Below, piece by piece: positions 1 through 11,226 of a stretch of DNA of 64,000 nt. Positions within the stretch are counted from its first letter, which is position 1. Every line of letters starts with the position of its first letter. The notes beneath the pieces were generated by a model. That model was given only the letters and a program-made list of their open reading frames with translations. It did not search any database and had not been told where the DNA came from. The stretch is from Scortum barcoo. Its lineage: Eukaryota; Chordata; Actinopteri; Centrarchiformes; Terapontidae. Location of the stretch: positions 21,943,230 to 22,007,229 of the forward strand of contig CM041535.1 in the NCBI GenBank assembly GCA_023238725.1, in the 5' to 3' direction. The translations under genes and the position numbers were made by a program.

Positions 1-759
1 CACTTGTGACACCCAGAGGACAGCTATTATCACATTTTTGACATTAGATTGCTCCGGCAATCACATTTGTTCTTCGATGCTCCCCTCCCATCCCATTATC
101 TCTCTATCTTTTACCATTGTGATGGTCCCTGCAAATGTAATATGTTGTGAAAGTCCATATCCCTACGGCCAAATATTTAACAACAACACTGCTGTGCACC
201 GTCTGGTTGCCAGCTGGGGGAAGAATCATAAACTATGAAAATACACAAATAATACTAGGAACCCCACAATTATAGAGCTTGACTTGCTTCATTAAAAGAC
301 AACAAAAGAGAGAACAACACCCGAGCTTCACTCATTCCACAACTGACCCAGCCATTCTTAATTAATGGTTTTTAATTAATGTTGTTTTCTGCACTTGCAG
401 TCTAAATGCTGTGCATGTGATTTCAAATTGATGAAGATATTTTCCTAATTTGCTTGTGTTATTGAGCATTTGCCTTTCGTCAGCCACTGCAGGGTTCTTA
501 TGTGAAACCATAATGTTTATTTCCCAAATGAAATGTTGGGATCACAACTTCGCTTTTTGCATAAGAGTCTCAATCTCAAAAAAACAATTTCGGGGTTAAT
601 AAAGTTATTCATATTCGTAAGAAAGTACCACCCAAACTGTGCATCCGCAACTCTCAACCATTAATTGTCTGTTTATGTTTGATCTAACCATTGAAAAAAA
701 TCATTAATTTATTCATCAGTCATACCCTCTCCCACCTTTCTCTCTCTCTATCTCCTTAC
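1..759 (-). other. grid2: grid2 intron, 5' part (continues past base 1)
   Basis: This is intron following the exon at 760-1072; the donor GT is at 758-759. I searched it for the next grid2 exon (pore helix and M3) and found no match. It is AT-rich single-copy-looking sequence. I see no repeat or other gene in it. Confidence 0.85.
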
Positions 760-1072
760 CTTGTTGTACAAAGGAGCCGTACACAAACCACATGGAATTG
801 TACAGTGTCGTCGAGGACACGGATCCCATGGGCAGCCGCGGCGGGTTGAGCCAGTTGAGCAAGTACACCAGGATGCCAACGAGAAGCACGGTGCCCGCGA
901 TGCACGCCCACAGTGACAGGTCGAAGGGCGCCAGGCAGGCAAACATGTCCACCGTGCGTTCGGCCTTGCGCAGCAGAACACCCACAGAATAATCCATGTA
1001 GCGTGTGGTGAAGTCCACGACGCTCTCTCGCTCAGGCGTGATGGTCAGGGCAGAAAGTCCCACATCGGCTCG
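760..1072 (-). CDS. grid2: grid2 coding exon (104 codons plus 1 base: end of S1, helix M1, start of pore loop)
   Basis: This 313-bp exon starts in phase 0 (RADVGLSALTITPERE) and ends one base into a Gly codon after FVQQ. With no indels it covers residues 516-619. P528 and R530 (TPER), which bind the D-serine carboxylate in GluD2, are present. So are E531 and D535, reported as part of the calcium site at the ligand-binding dimer interface. Helix M1 is about 566-590 (DLSLWACIAGTVLLVG onward). The pore-loop start STTLYNSMWFVYGSFVQQ includes V617 and the Q/R-site equivalent Q618, with Gln encoded in the genome. Residue 596 is Pro where mammals, as I recall, have Gln, just after NPPRL. The acceptor is ...tgcctctcgcag and the donor gtaaggag. 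The M3 exon carrying the SYTANLAAF motif, where the mouse Lurcher mutation lies, would be beyond base 1 and is not in the window. Confidence 0.98.
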
Positions 1073-2131
1073 CTGCGAGAGGCAGAGGGTAAGAGAAGGG
1101 TTTGAAGTATCAACACTGTGCAAATGTGTAGGTGAAGAACACAGTAGGTTTTTTTATTTTCTATTTTTTTAATCCAGTGGTGGGTAAGTGCTTTAAATCC
1201 TACCTGTTTATTCCCACCACCAAAAATGACTAAAATTATCATTAGCATTAAAACACTAAATACAAAAAAAGAAAAAGACTGCTTTCTAATAGTTTTTGTT
1301 GGTTATATATAATTTTTCTTCTAAAGTAAATGCAAAAATACCAATGGGGTCCTTGTGTTTTGTGAAGAAAAAAGACAATAATAAAATGGATATTCTTTTT
1401 ATGTGCATTATGGTCTGTTTAGCGTCTGTACAGTACATAAATAATCAAGTACTCTCTTGTAAGCCCTGTGCTGACGGTGCATCTTTTATTGACCTGCCTA
1501 TGTGTTGGTTTGCCTCTCCCATCGCTTGTAATACTTGGAATTTTGAGAGACAACTAATGTCTTATTTAATTATTCACGTTTAAAGACTTTAAGTTGAAAA
1601 AAAAAAAAGCTGTCAGTGATTACGTCTGCCAAGAAAAATAGGCTGAGCTCAGCTTAAACGTAGAAACAATGATGGCTAATTAAAATGTTTTTAGTCCCCA
1701 GTGCTTGGCTAGCAGCTGTAGACATCTGTTTGTACCATAACAAAGATCTAAGATGCTGTTTTGAGCGTGCGCATTAGCGTTTAAAATCTAGTGTGAGAGA
1801 TTGTTGGATTCGATAATACGATTTTCTTTGTTGTAAGGAACAAGTGACAGTAAGGTGGTTTTACAGGCAAAAGCCCTACAGCCACTGAACACACCGATTA
1901 CACACTTACAAACACACACTTGCATGCTTACCCACCACATCCATATCCACACATACAAAATAAACTAAAATTTTAATCCACTGTAGGCAAAAAAAATCTA
2001 CTAATTTCACAGTCCAGTGAGGAAACAAAATGCTTAAATGTGCAGAAATTGTCACTTACACTGCATAAGAAGAATATTAGGAGAAACCCTGAAGGATGCC
2101 TGTTGGTCGAGACGACACAACGATATGCATA

Positions 2132-2167
<36 letters not shown>

Positions 2168-4727
2168 TAGAGATGGATTGCCATGCTGACTGCTGTGGTC
2201 AGTCAACATGGAAACTTCCAAAGAGCACTCTGGGTAATAATTATCTGGTATAATTGGGTTTTTGGAGCGATAAACCTTGTTGCTGACTGATGGGGAAAAC
2301 AAAATTATTTGCATGTTCAGTTTATCCACAGCCCGCACTTGTCTGTGTACACATAAATATGCATTGTGCTCAAAGCATTTCTCTGTCACTTCATGAGCTG
2401 TTGCACTGAGAGGGGATACAAAGGCTGAACACACATGCAAGCGTACAACGTCAGGGGAAGGAGAGCCCAGTATAAACTATAAACGATTAAAAAAAAAAAA
2501 CAAAGTTCAAGCCTGACATGCAGCCATGAATGAAAAATAAAGAAGTGAAGGCATAGAAAACTTCTGAGAAAACATTGCTGACAATAATAAAACATCCTTG
2601 ACCTATTGAGAGAGTGAATAAAATCAGCAGCAGCTAAGTACAGGATATCAAAGGGCATTGTACACACATGTGCTGCTATGAGCATCCACTAACACAAACG
2701 CACATGCACAGTGAATGGTAATTAAAGACCAGCTTTGTCTTTATTGTATGAAAATGTTGGTTGAACTGCTATAAAGAGAGAGAAGAGAATCTACTTCTGC
2801 GACTGCAATTTTTTTTTTTGTATTGTTGAATTAATGTTAATAAATAACCATTGCTCTACTTCTTTTAAGGGGTATCGCTCACACAAAACGCCATCATTTA
2901 ACAGTCGCTTGAGGCAAACCTTTCTGCACTGACCTCGATCGGTTAAAATCTACAATCCAAATTTTACACTGCATAACAAATCTAACTAGGTTTAAAATGT
3001 TCCTTATGCGTTCGTACTAGAAAACCAAATTAGGGTTACTTAGAGGTTTGATACATTTTCAATGTGGTGTTAATGAACAATATTAATTAGTCTCAAGAGA
3101 AACAAATTCTAACTTGGTTTCATGATGCAAGATATTTTGTCTTCCCTTGTTCTGGCACTGGTAAAAAATGTAAAAAATTCCTCAATATAATTGCTGAGGT
3201 GGTCGTAGTAGCTATCATGGATTATTAATGAACCTGTTAGTAGCTAAAATATTTCTTTAATATTGCCTCTACTGAGGTAGAGGCGCCATTAAATGGAAAA
3301 AAAAAAACAACAGAAGAAAAGCCCCACTGTTGTTATTACTTCCTTGTCCTTGTTGCATACCATTTTAGCAATCCATAAATTATTTTGGGTACAAAAGAAT
3401 GGCATGCCAGTAGAAACGTAGGTGAGCTCAAGGCTTATTGCTGGTGTGCCCCCACATGACAACGCTCAATGAATGTTTTAAGGAACCAAGGCCCTGGAGG
3501 AAGAGAGAAGTTCTGAGAAACTGCGAGCTATTCAGTATCGCCAGATGCTTCTTGCAATATTTCCACGTGTATGCTTTGTGTTTCTGTGTAGCTAAATAAA
3601 ATGAGCTCAGACTTTTCTACAGAAAAGGTTGAAGGATGAGTGCAAAAATCCTGCAGCGTTGGGAGTTCTTGAACTTTTTAAAACATTTTAAAAGATCCTA
3701 TGTCTTTTTTTTTCTCTGCTACTTACTTTTTTTCTGTAAACAATCAGAGATGAAAAGATGGATTATAATGTCAAACATATTTTAGTTGGACAAAATCATC
3801 TCAAACATTTAGTACTATTTGCTGGAGGCTACTATAAAATCTGTGTTGGAAAGTGTCTACAACATGTTGGAATAAACGGGCAGACAACAGACAGATTTGG
3901 CTAAATTGAGGACCATTAAGCTGGCAACACAAGATTGATTCACAAGTTTGTTCCACAGCAGTGACATTGATAAAATTTGAGCTAATAGACTATAAAAGTG
4001 GCACTTTCTCGACTAACCTGCATGCTACAGTGGTTGCGTGATAATTAAAGCGGTTATCATCCAACTGGGCCAATTTATCGCTCTAAAACTATAAACCTCT
4101 CGATCTTTTTGAAATACACGTTTAAAGCTATATTCTCTTGCCTTTTTTTTTTTCGGTGGGGCAATTCAAGTATCTGCCAGCAGATACGCTTCAAATACTT
4201 GAAGACACTCAAAGCTTGTGAAATTATGAGGAAGCAGCGGTGTTTTCGCCAATATGCAACATCACATCGCTGAATCCTTAAGGTCAGCCGCTCTTTAGGG
4301 CTACTTGAGACTACATCTTGCAGTAGTTAGTAAATGAGCATCTGAGTGTCTCTCTCCAATTTAAAGAAGTTAAACCCAGCCCTGTGGTGGCCCAAATCAA
4401 ATGTTTGCCTTTGAAGTTACATGATTTCCGGAGGGACTGTTATGATGGGACTCAAGACTGCAACATGAGGGAGGCTATAGTCCGACTTAGTATAAGAGAC
4501 GCCTGTAGCATGGGTCTGCTTGCAGGCATGCTTCTCCTCTTTTTATATTGATATAGTGTCTGTGCATCAATAGGCCTTTTGCATATTCTGTCTGCAGGTT
4601 AAATTCTCATTTATCCAGCCAATGTCATTGTTCTCCAATATTTCATTTTACTGTTTACTGTTGTAAGCGTGCTTTTGAGTACGCTCACGTGTGTTTAGTC
4701 GCGTATGTCAAATGATTTTCTCCTCAC
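1073..4727 (-). other. grid2: grid2 intron, 3.7 kb
   Basis: This phase 0 intron lies between the S1 exon and the M1 exon. Apart from a (GT)n microsatellite at 2135-2165 and short A/T runs, I see only AT-rich unannotated sequence. No open frame here resembles a known protein. Confidence 0.9.
2135..2165. repeat. (GT)15 microsatellite
   Basis: A pure GT run flanked by CATACAA and GAGTAGAG. Confidence 0.95.
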
Positions 4728-4925
4728 CTTAAAAACCAGTTCACCCATCAATCCGTTCCACTGGCCGTCCGGCTGCAAGCTGCCGTACTTGTGGTCCGGA
4801 GCGATGTAAATCTCATACTTAAAGCCCAGGTAGTTAGACAGCGCATCGAGAACGTCAATGGAAAAGCCCTGGTACTTCTTCGGTTTCCCCAGAACGTTCT
4901 CCGACACCATTACGAACGGCTCCTC
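4728..4925 (-). CDS. grid2: grid2 coding exon (66 codons, ligand-binding segment S1)
   Basis: This 198-bp phase 0-0 exon begins EEPFVMVSENVLGKPKKYQG, continues FSIDVLDALSNYLGFKYEIY, and ends QWNGLMGELVFK (about residues 450-515). It is the core of S1 of the extracellular ligand-binding clamshell that in GluD2 binds D-serine and glycine. KPKKYQGF and SNYLGF separate it from GluD1, which as I recall has QPKRYKGF and AKALGF. The acceptor is ...tttgccttccag and the donor gtgaggag. The six residues that an open frame adds upstream (MIFAFQ) come from the intron and are not part of the protein. The join to 11083-11184 gives VVTVL-EEPFVMV and the join to 760-1072 gives GELVFK-RADVG, both as expected for the family. 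Confidence 0.98.
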
Positions 4926-6288
4926 CTGGAAGGCAAAGATCAATCAGCGTGTCAGTAAGTCAGTCAAGCAGCCAATCAATACAGCAGTCATTCAGGGATT
5001 AAATCACCCAATTACTCTTGTGGCTATTATACCGCCGCCAACGTTCATCCTAAAGGTTGGGAGAACGTCTGAGACAGTACACATACAGCACGAAAAGGTC
5101 ATTTTCAGCACGTCTTTACTCACACTACTAGTGTAACTGTAAGTAAGATTACACCCATCAGTTAAACACCTAAAACGTAAAAGTAGATGGATATTAGTGT
5201 TGTCAAACACTACACAAACCTCTTGCTGGAGTTTACTTTTTAAAAAACAGATTTGACATGTACATTTTTTACTCACTAACAAACATTTTTTTTTTATGTT
5301 TTAAGACCTGCATGTTTTTCATAGGCTCAAAATCTTGTTCTCCTTCCTTTTACTGACAGATTGCTACTTCACCGCCCCCAACCCAATATGCATTACCATC
5401 TTGTGTAGTTGGATGTAAATGTGATTTGTCACCCCTTTGACAGGTGAAATGTCACAGCCGGGGTGAAATCGCATTCCTTGTGCAAAACATCCCTCTCTTT
5501 TGGCGTATGCATAGATATCCTAATTCCTTGGTACAATATGAGATACTAAGTGCATGTGGACTCTTTAAAACGTTGCTCTACAGTGCCTCTAATGGGCAAA
5601 AACTTCAGAGAACCTTAGTTGATACTGTACACATCGAGTTTTGGAAACTACATAAACCTAAATACCACTGGCAGCACATTTGTTCTTTTTTTTTTTTTTT
5701 TAAATCAAAAGAAAAAATCTACACACAAATAATTCTAACTTTTGCTGTTGTTGTGAATGTCTTTGCTGCAAAGGGGACCAGAACAAATGCAATGCCAAAC
5801 TGCAATTAATATCTGTCCATGTGTTTAAATTCTTACCTAACAGCTTAATTTTTTTCCGTGTCCATTTAGGACTCCAGGAGAAAAGATGTAACTCCCAGTC
5901 TTGTTTTGCCTACAGCTCCCCGAGTTCCCTACTCAGCTTTCTTTTAATTCACTGGGGGGCGACCATGTTTAATAATTTATTTACAACATAACCTATTTAA
6001 CATTTTCAAGTAAATTAAAATGTTCAAAATCAATAATCGCAGCATGCAATTCAGCAGATTTGTTTTTTTATTGGTTCATTTTTAAATGCACTCGGGACGG
6101 CTGAAGCTCTTGTTTATCGATATTACCATGGCATCTAAAGGGCAGCTTCCTGTTGAGGTTAAATGACATCCAGCAATGCTGACATTTCAGGCAATTAAGC
6201 GAACAAAGCACAAGGAGAAACAAGGTATTTCATAACAAGGGGAGGGAGAAGTTAGTAAGAAACTCAGCTTGGAAGAGAAAAAAATAAA

Positions 6289-6344
6289 CTGATGTTTACT
6301 TTCATTTACTGTATCAAAGTACAGTAAATACAAGTAAACATCAG
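6289..6344. repeat. Strong hairpin (about 25-bp stem)
   Basis: CTGATGTTTACTTTCATTTACTGTA (6289-6313) pairs with TACAGTAAATACAAGTAAACATCAG (6320-6344), with mismatches at about two positions. The loop is about 6 nt. Confidence 0.85.
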
Positions 6345-6536
6345 CATCAAACTGAGTGTTTCATTGAGAAGTCTCTTCAGCTCTTGTCTATTTCAACCCC
6401 CCCTCCCCAAACCAAACCCTCTTTTTCTTGCTTCTTTAATAAATCCCTACTGATGAGTGAAATGTTTTATGACAGTATGTCTTGTAGATTTATGAGGGCC
6501 TATGTGTTATTGACTGGACAGTGGCTGCACATAAAG

Positions 6537-6543
<7 letters not shown>

Positions 6544-6570
<27 letters not shown>
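6544..6570. repeat. (CA)n microsatellite
   Basis: A CA run of about 27 bp within a longer CA-rich region that reaches about 6600. Confidence 0.93.
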
Positions 6571-6799
6571 GAACACACACGAAACACACATGCGCAGGCT
6601 ATGCTACACATTAACTTGGCGGTTTTTAATCCTTGCTAGCTGCTGCTGTTCAATAAGATATTAGGCAGTGAGTGGACATGCATACCAAGTCTTTCTCACC
6701 ACCACCAGAATCATCAATCAAGGCAGGAACGCTTTAATAACCACTAACACAACTATACATACTGATAATGCCCCGAGTACCACAGAGATCGGACTTGGG

Positions 6800-6800
<1 letters not shown>

Positions 6801-6878
<78 letters not shown>
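6801..6878. repeat. (TA)39 microsatellite
   Basis: A pure TA run of about 78 bp. The flanks are TTGGGT and AAAATACTAAAATAC. Confidence 0.97.
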
Positions 6879-6884
<6 letters not shown>

Positions 6885-7805
6885 CTAAAATACTAGAATA
6901 ACAGGATATTGATGAAAATGACTATGTAGCTATCTAGGTTTTCCCAATAAATGTTTCAGCTCATTGTGCATTGATTACTTTCCAATTGGCTTTCCGAGTA
7001 AACAGGCTCTGTGCTGTAGAACAAAAAACACACAAAGCACACGTACCGTCACTGTACACATGCATGCAGGCGCACACATCCATATATCCGGCCTCGCAAG
7101 CTAAAGCACAATCAACAGCGGCAGCAGATCAATACAAAGCCAAGAAGTCCAAAGTGCGTGTGCAGGTCTGTGCAGGTGGTGGTTGGAGTGTTTCAAGGTA
7201 CTGAAAGCATGTTTGCTTTTTTTTTTATGTGATTATGGTGCACTGTGGGTAAAAAACTAGCTGAACAGAATAGGAAAAAAATCACCTCATGTCTCTGTAG
7301 TGTCTCAAAGCCGACCAACGGTTTTCGCTTATTTTCTGGCGAGGGCACAGGTTGTTTGAACACGGATGTCATTTCAGCTTGGCTGTACAGTACATGACAG
7401 TTCTCCCCTTCGCTTGGATGCCAACATGAACCGTTCATGTTCTACACCTGACTAGATGAACGCACTCCTGGCTGGACTGCCACAGGTCTGAACTTGTTTC
7501 TTAAAGGCTTGTAAAACATGGCGGCTTTTGGGGAAACATTGTTGAACCTCTCTGACGCTGAACGGCTGCTTTTCAATACATTCACAGAAAAAGGAAACAC
7601 GCCATGCAGTTGCTGAAACATGCTGAAAATCCGGTCTCTCAAATTTTGACTTTCGAGAAGCAGCGAGTCATGTAACCGTCTAAACACTTCCCATAGCTAG
7701 CCGGTCAGCTCCAGTTCTGAGCTGCCGGCCTCAATCGATACCCAGTCGATGGTTTCCAGACTAAAATCTTGTAACGAAAAATTACCTCGTGAGATGTAGT
7801 CTGGC

Positions 7806-8215
7806 TTTGTGACGCTAATCTGTCTCTCTTGTCTCTCCCTTCTTTCCCTCTGTTGTTTATATTTTCGGTCTCTTTCTCTCCCCTGCCACTCACCAGCTGT
7901 GATATACACCATTTGGCATCTTTCCACACCACAACGTCTCCCGCTTTCCCTAAACATATGTCCGGGACACCTCTTCTCTCTCCATCCGTCCATCCATTCA
8001 TCGAGGCTACAGCACTTCCCACTTGTCATCCTTGCAGTATTATCTCACATTACTCCATATCCAGCAATCCTTCTCCTCCATCTCCTCTTCGTCTTTCTGA
8101 TATTGCTGCCATCTCTCATCCCCCCCTCCTCCTCCTCCTCCTCCGTTCCTCTCACTAATTCCTTTGGCAATTCCTTTGGCACAAGTTTATCCCCTGTCTC
8201 CTCTTGACTGGAAGT
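7806..8215. other. Pyrimidine-rich block
   Basis: The plus strand is strongly C/T-rich, including (TCC)n near 8123-8144. The long open frames it gives on both strands (Ser/Leu/Pro-rich and Arg/Glu-rich) are compositional. AATTCCTTTGGC is duplicated in tandem at 8157-8180. Confidence 0.75.
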
Positions 8216-11082
8216 ACCACATGTGGTCTCAGCGCTGCTCGGGTGTTTTTGGAGACATGATTGGGACAAGGAACAGCAATTTTCCACAAAGACTAAGTAA
8301 TGACATTTGAAGAGTTCTCTGAGGGAATGCCGGGTGTCATGTGGTAATTTGCAGCAGTGAGCATTTCAAAACACTCGGCGGCTTTGTCTGTGAAATTGGT
8401 GTAAAATGTATTTTGAAAAGCCCTGCCAGTCTCTGAAGAAGATTAGATTTTGGATTCTTATAAAAAATGAATTTTCATTCAGACAAAGATGGAGGATATG
8501 TATCACAAACAACAGGAAAGTTGTGCAGACTGGGACATGGGAGCTACATCTTGAATTTTCTGACTTATGATTTATGTACGTGGTTGGTGGACCGCAGGTT
8601 TTTCTCATCATTCAAAAAGTCCAATGTTTTTATCAACTGGAACACAGTACTGCGGGCCTGTGCTGTGTCCTGTGTGCTCTCACTTTTATAATCAAACTTT
8701 TGCGGGCATCCCAGTAGGGGTCAAGACAGCGACCGTGAGCCACAATGTCCCCAACCAGGGACATTGATGGCATCTTTCTCTCCTCGTTTTCTGCCCTCCT
8801 GCAACTGTCGCTATCTAATAAATCTAAAAAAGTTTTTTTTTTTTTGCCAGGGCTAAAAAATTAATTGCGATGCAGCACATTTTTAATTGTAAGAGAGCTG
8901 GGAGATAAAGCATGTAATGTGAATAGTTTTAGTTAACTTTGATAGCTGCCGAACAGAAAACCAATAACCACTTTTTAGGACAAAACTTTTCACAATTACA
9001 AGTTAATGCAAATCCGCAAATCTGTCCAAAATAAACGTGATTATTATGAAAAATTATCATTTGCACATGTACACAGTTTAAATAGACCAAATTACCAAAC
9101 AGCATTGAAAGTAGCCTAACAAATGTAAACAGGATTTAATCTATCTGAAACAACTGAATGGAAGCTTATCAGTCATCATTGATCATTATCATCAGTTATC
9201 ACAGCACTTTGAATTGTTGCACAAACTTGTCTGTGATTCAGTCTGTGGTTGCTGTGTGCCTTATCGTCCAGCAAAGTAAAACTTTAGGTTCATTTGGGGA
9301 AAACACTGTGAGCGCTCTTTCATTATCTCCAAAAAATGTGAACTCAAGTTAAAAAGGGACATTTTCTGCCTTTGGCTGCTGTTTGGGCTGCACTAGCTAA
9401 ATTCAGAGCTTGTTACTTATAAATGTGGAGTAAAACCAGGGAAATGTGGGTGCACCCTCGAAAAATTAAGAAGCATGGGGGAAAAAAAAAATCAGCAAAA
9501 GATGAAAACTAAGCTGCTGAGATGAATCGAACCAAATTAGCAACACATGCAAGTGAGTGAGTGGTGATTTATGTGTCTGACTTTGCACCTTCAGAGACTT
9601 ACATCTGAAGAAAAGCAAATTCAACACATCATTTTAATGTAACCGCTCAAAGGCTTCAAATTAAATTTCCAGCTGCAAAATATCAGTTTCACTCGCATTT
9701 GTGACCACAGTGGTTACAATCCTGAGACCTGTTGAGGGTCATAAATGCCTGATTATAGTGATGTAGCCATTCCTTGGGAATATCCATTTAATAATCAATA
9801 CACTTACAATACAAGCTAATCAATAGCACTGATTTAGAGTCATTGGCCCTAATAGTGGTATAAACTCATCACCAATTAACTAATCAATAACTATTCAAGA
9901 ATGTGGCTGATAGAATCGACTGAACACATCCTCTTACAGGTTAATGACGTGTGTGTGTGTGTGTATGTTTGCTTGTGCATGTTACAAGGCATGACCCCCT
10001 CTCTATGAGACTATTGCACCTTACAGACAGAAAACAGTTATATCAGGGCATAAAGAGCCCAGGGCAAAGCAGAACAATCTGTTCCAAAGGTCCCTTTAGA
10101 AACCTTCACATCACACACACACTTACACACACAATCAGGATGTGCCCTCCAACCACTGTCATGTAAAAAAAGAACAGTGCATCTGGGCAGCACCCTGGAC
10201 GTTTCACACTTTTTCTATCTATTTCTGTCTTTAGGCTCCCATGTGGCATCAGTCACAGTCAGAAGCAGCGAACATGAAGGGGAGACTGAATAGTGGCACA
10301 CAGATCATAAATATGCACATACGGTATACCTATAGGAGCCGCCATACACTGATGATGGGAAACTGATATTCAAAAACACAATTTACATTCCTTTTCCCTT
10401 TAAGGATGATGAAAATCAAAGACTGGGGAAAAAAAATTTGAAAGAAAAAAGGGGTAGCCACAAAGATGTCTTGCATTATCTCTTTTTTCTCACTTCAAAG
10501 ACAGGATATGAAGAATTTACAGCAGTGAATCTTTAAAGCACTCATGGGATGTACTCAAATCGATGCTGCAGGCGAGAAAGACAGAGCTGGAGTCTCACTA
10601 TCAAAACTCCAATAGTCTCTATCACTCCAGCTGTCAAATGTCAAAACGGAAGCTAATGAAACCATGATGGCTCGGGCCATTAGCGAGCTCACCTTGTTAC
10701 ATTTTATTTGTGTTTCGCCCTCTCCGACTCCTCTCTTTGCTCACAACTCTTTGTCCCATAAATGTTTGCCAGCCATTTTCACTCCCTCGCACAAGCTCTC
10801 AATCTGTCCCTCTCTGCATCTCCGCGGAGACACAGTTGAGTGATGGGCAGAGAGCTAGACAAAAGGATGGATTTACAATAGAGCAAAGTGTGACATGCCA
10901 GCATGAGTCACAACAGTCCATCTTTGATTATTCTGGGCGAACAGAAGGACAATTTTCACACAGGCAACACTGGGCCTGCTCTCTTTTATGTATGGCCAAT
11001 TGGAAGGACAATAATAATAATGATAATAAAAATAAAAAGGTAGACGTGCACAGAAATGAACAGAGTGGTCTGCTATACTCAC

Positions 11083-11184
11083 CAGAACAGTGACAACCCG
11101 TAGCACCACTCCTCTCATGTTATTTTCCAATTTCCTGTCTGTCAGCGTGCCGTTCAAGCCGTGAACCGGGTCCCACGTTGCCAG
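11083..11184 (-). CDS. grid2: grid2 coding exon (34 codons, linker into ligand-binding domain)
   Basis: This 102-bp phase 0-0 exon begins LATWDPVHGLNGTLTDRK and ends ENNMRGVVLRVVTVL (about residues 416-449). It covers the linker between the amino-terminal and ligand-binding domains and the first beta strand (VVTVL) of S1. The NGT sequon is a possible glycosylation site. The opening LATWD resembles GluD1 as I recall it, whereas mammalian GluD2 has a Cys-containing variant, but the rest (TDRKLENNMRGVVLRVVTVL) is delta-2 type. The donor is gtgagtata. The acceptor is ...gtgcacattgcag, preceded directly by (TG)14, so it lacks an ordinary polypyrimidine tract and may be weak. Skipping this exon would keep the reading frame but remove the linker and the start of S1. 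Confidence 0.97.
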
Positions 11185-11194
11185 CTGCAATGTG

Positions 11195-11222
<28 letters not shown>
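11195..11222. repeat. (CA)14, (TG)14 on the transcribed strand, at a grid2 3' splice site
   Basis: A pure dinucleotide run whose coding-strand (TG)14 ends 8 nt before the acceptor AG (11185-11186) of the exon at 11083-11184. It occupies the position of the polypyrimidine tract. Confidence 0.97.

Positions 11223-11226
<4 letters not shown>

Larger units (their letters stand above)
4926..11082 (-). other. grid2: grid2 intron, 6.2 kb
   Basis: This phase 0 intron contains a strong hairpin at 6289-6344, (CA)n at 6544-6570, (TA)n at 6801-6878, a pyrimidine-rich block at about 7806-8215 and a small direct duplication at 8157-8180. The rest is unremarkable AT-rich sequence with no supported gene. 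Confidence 0.9.

Noticed and set aside
1073..1123. Seventeen residues upstream of RADVG in the same open frame
   Set aside because: Intronic pyrimidine tract and acceptor; GELVFK from the previous exon joins directly to RADVG.
4926..4943. Six extra residues (MIFAFQ) ahead of the S1 exon
   Set aside because: They lie before the CAG acceptor and are intronic; the family sequence continues directly from VVTVL to EEPFV.
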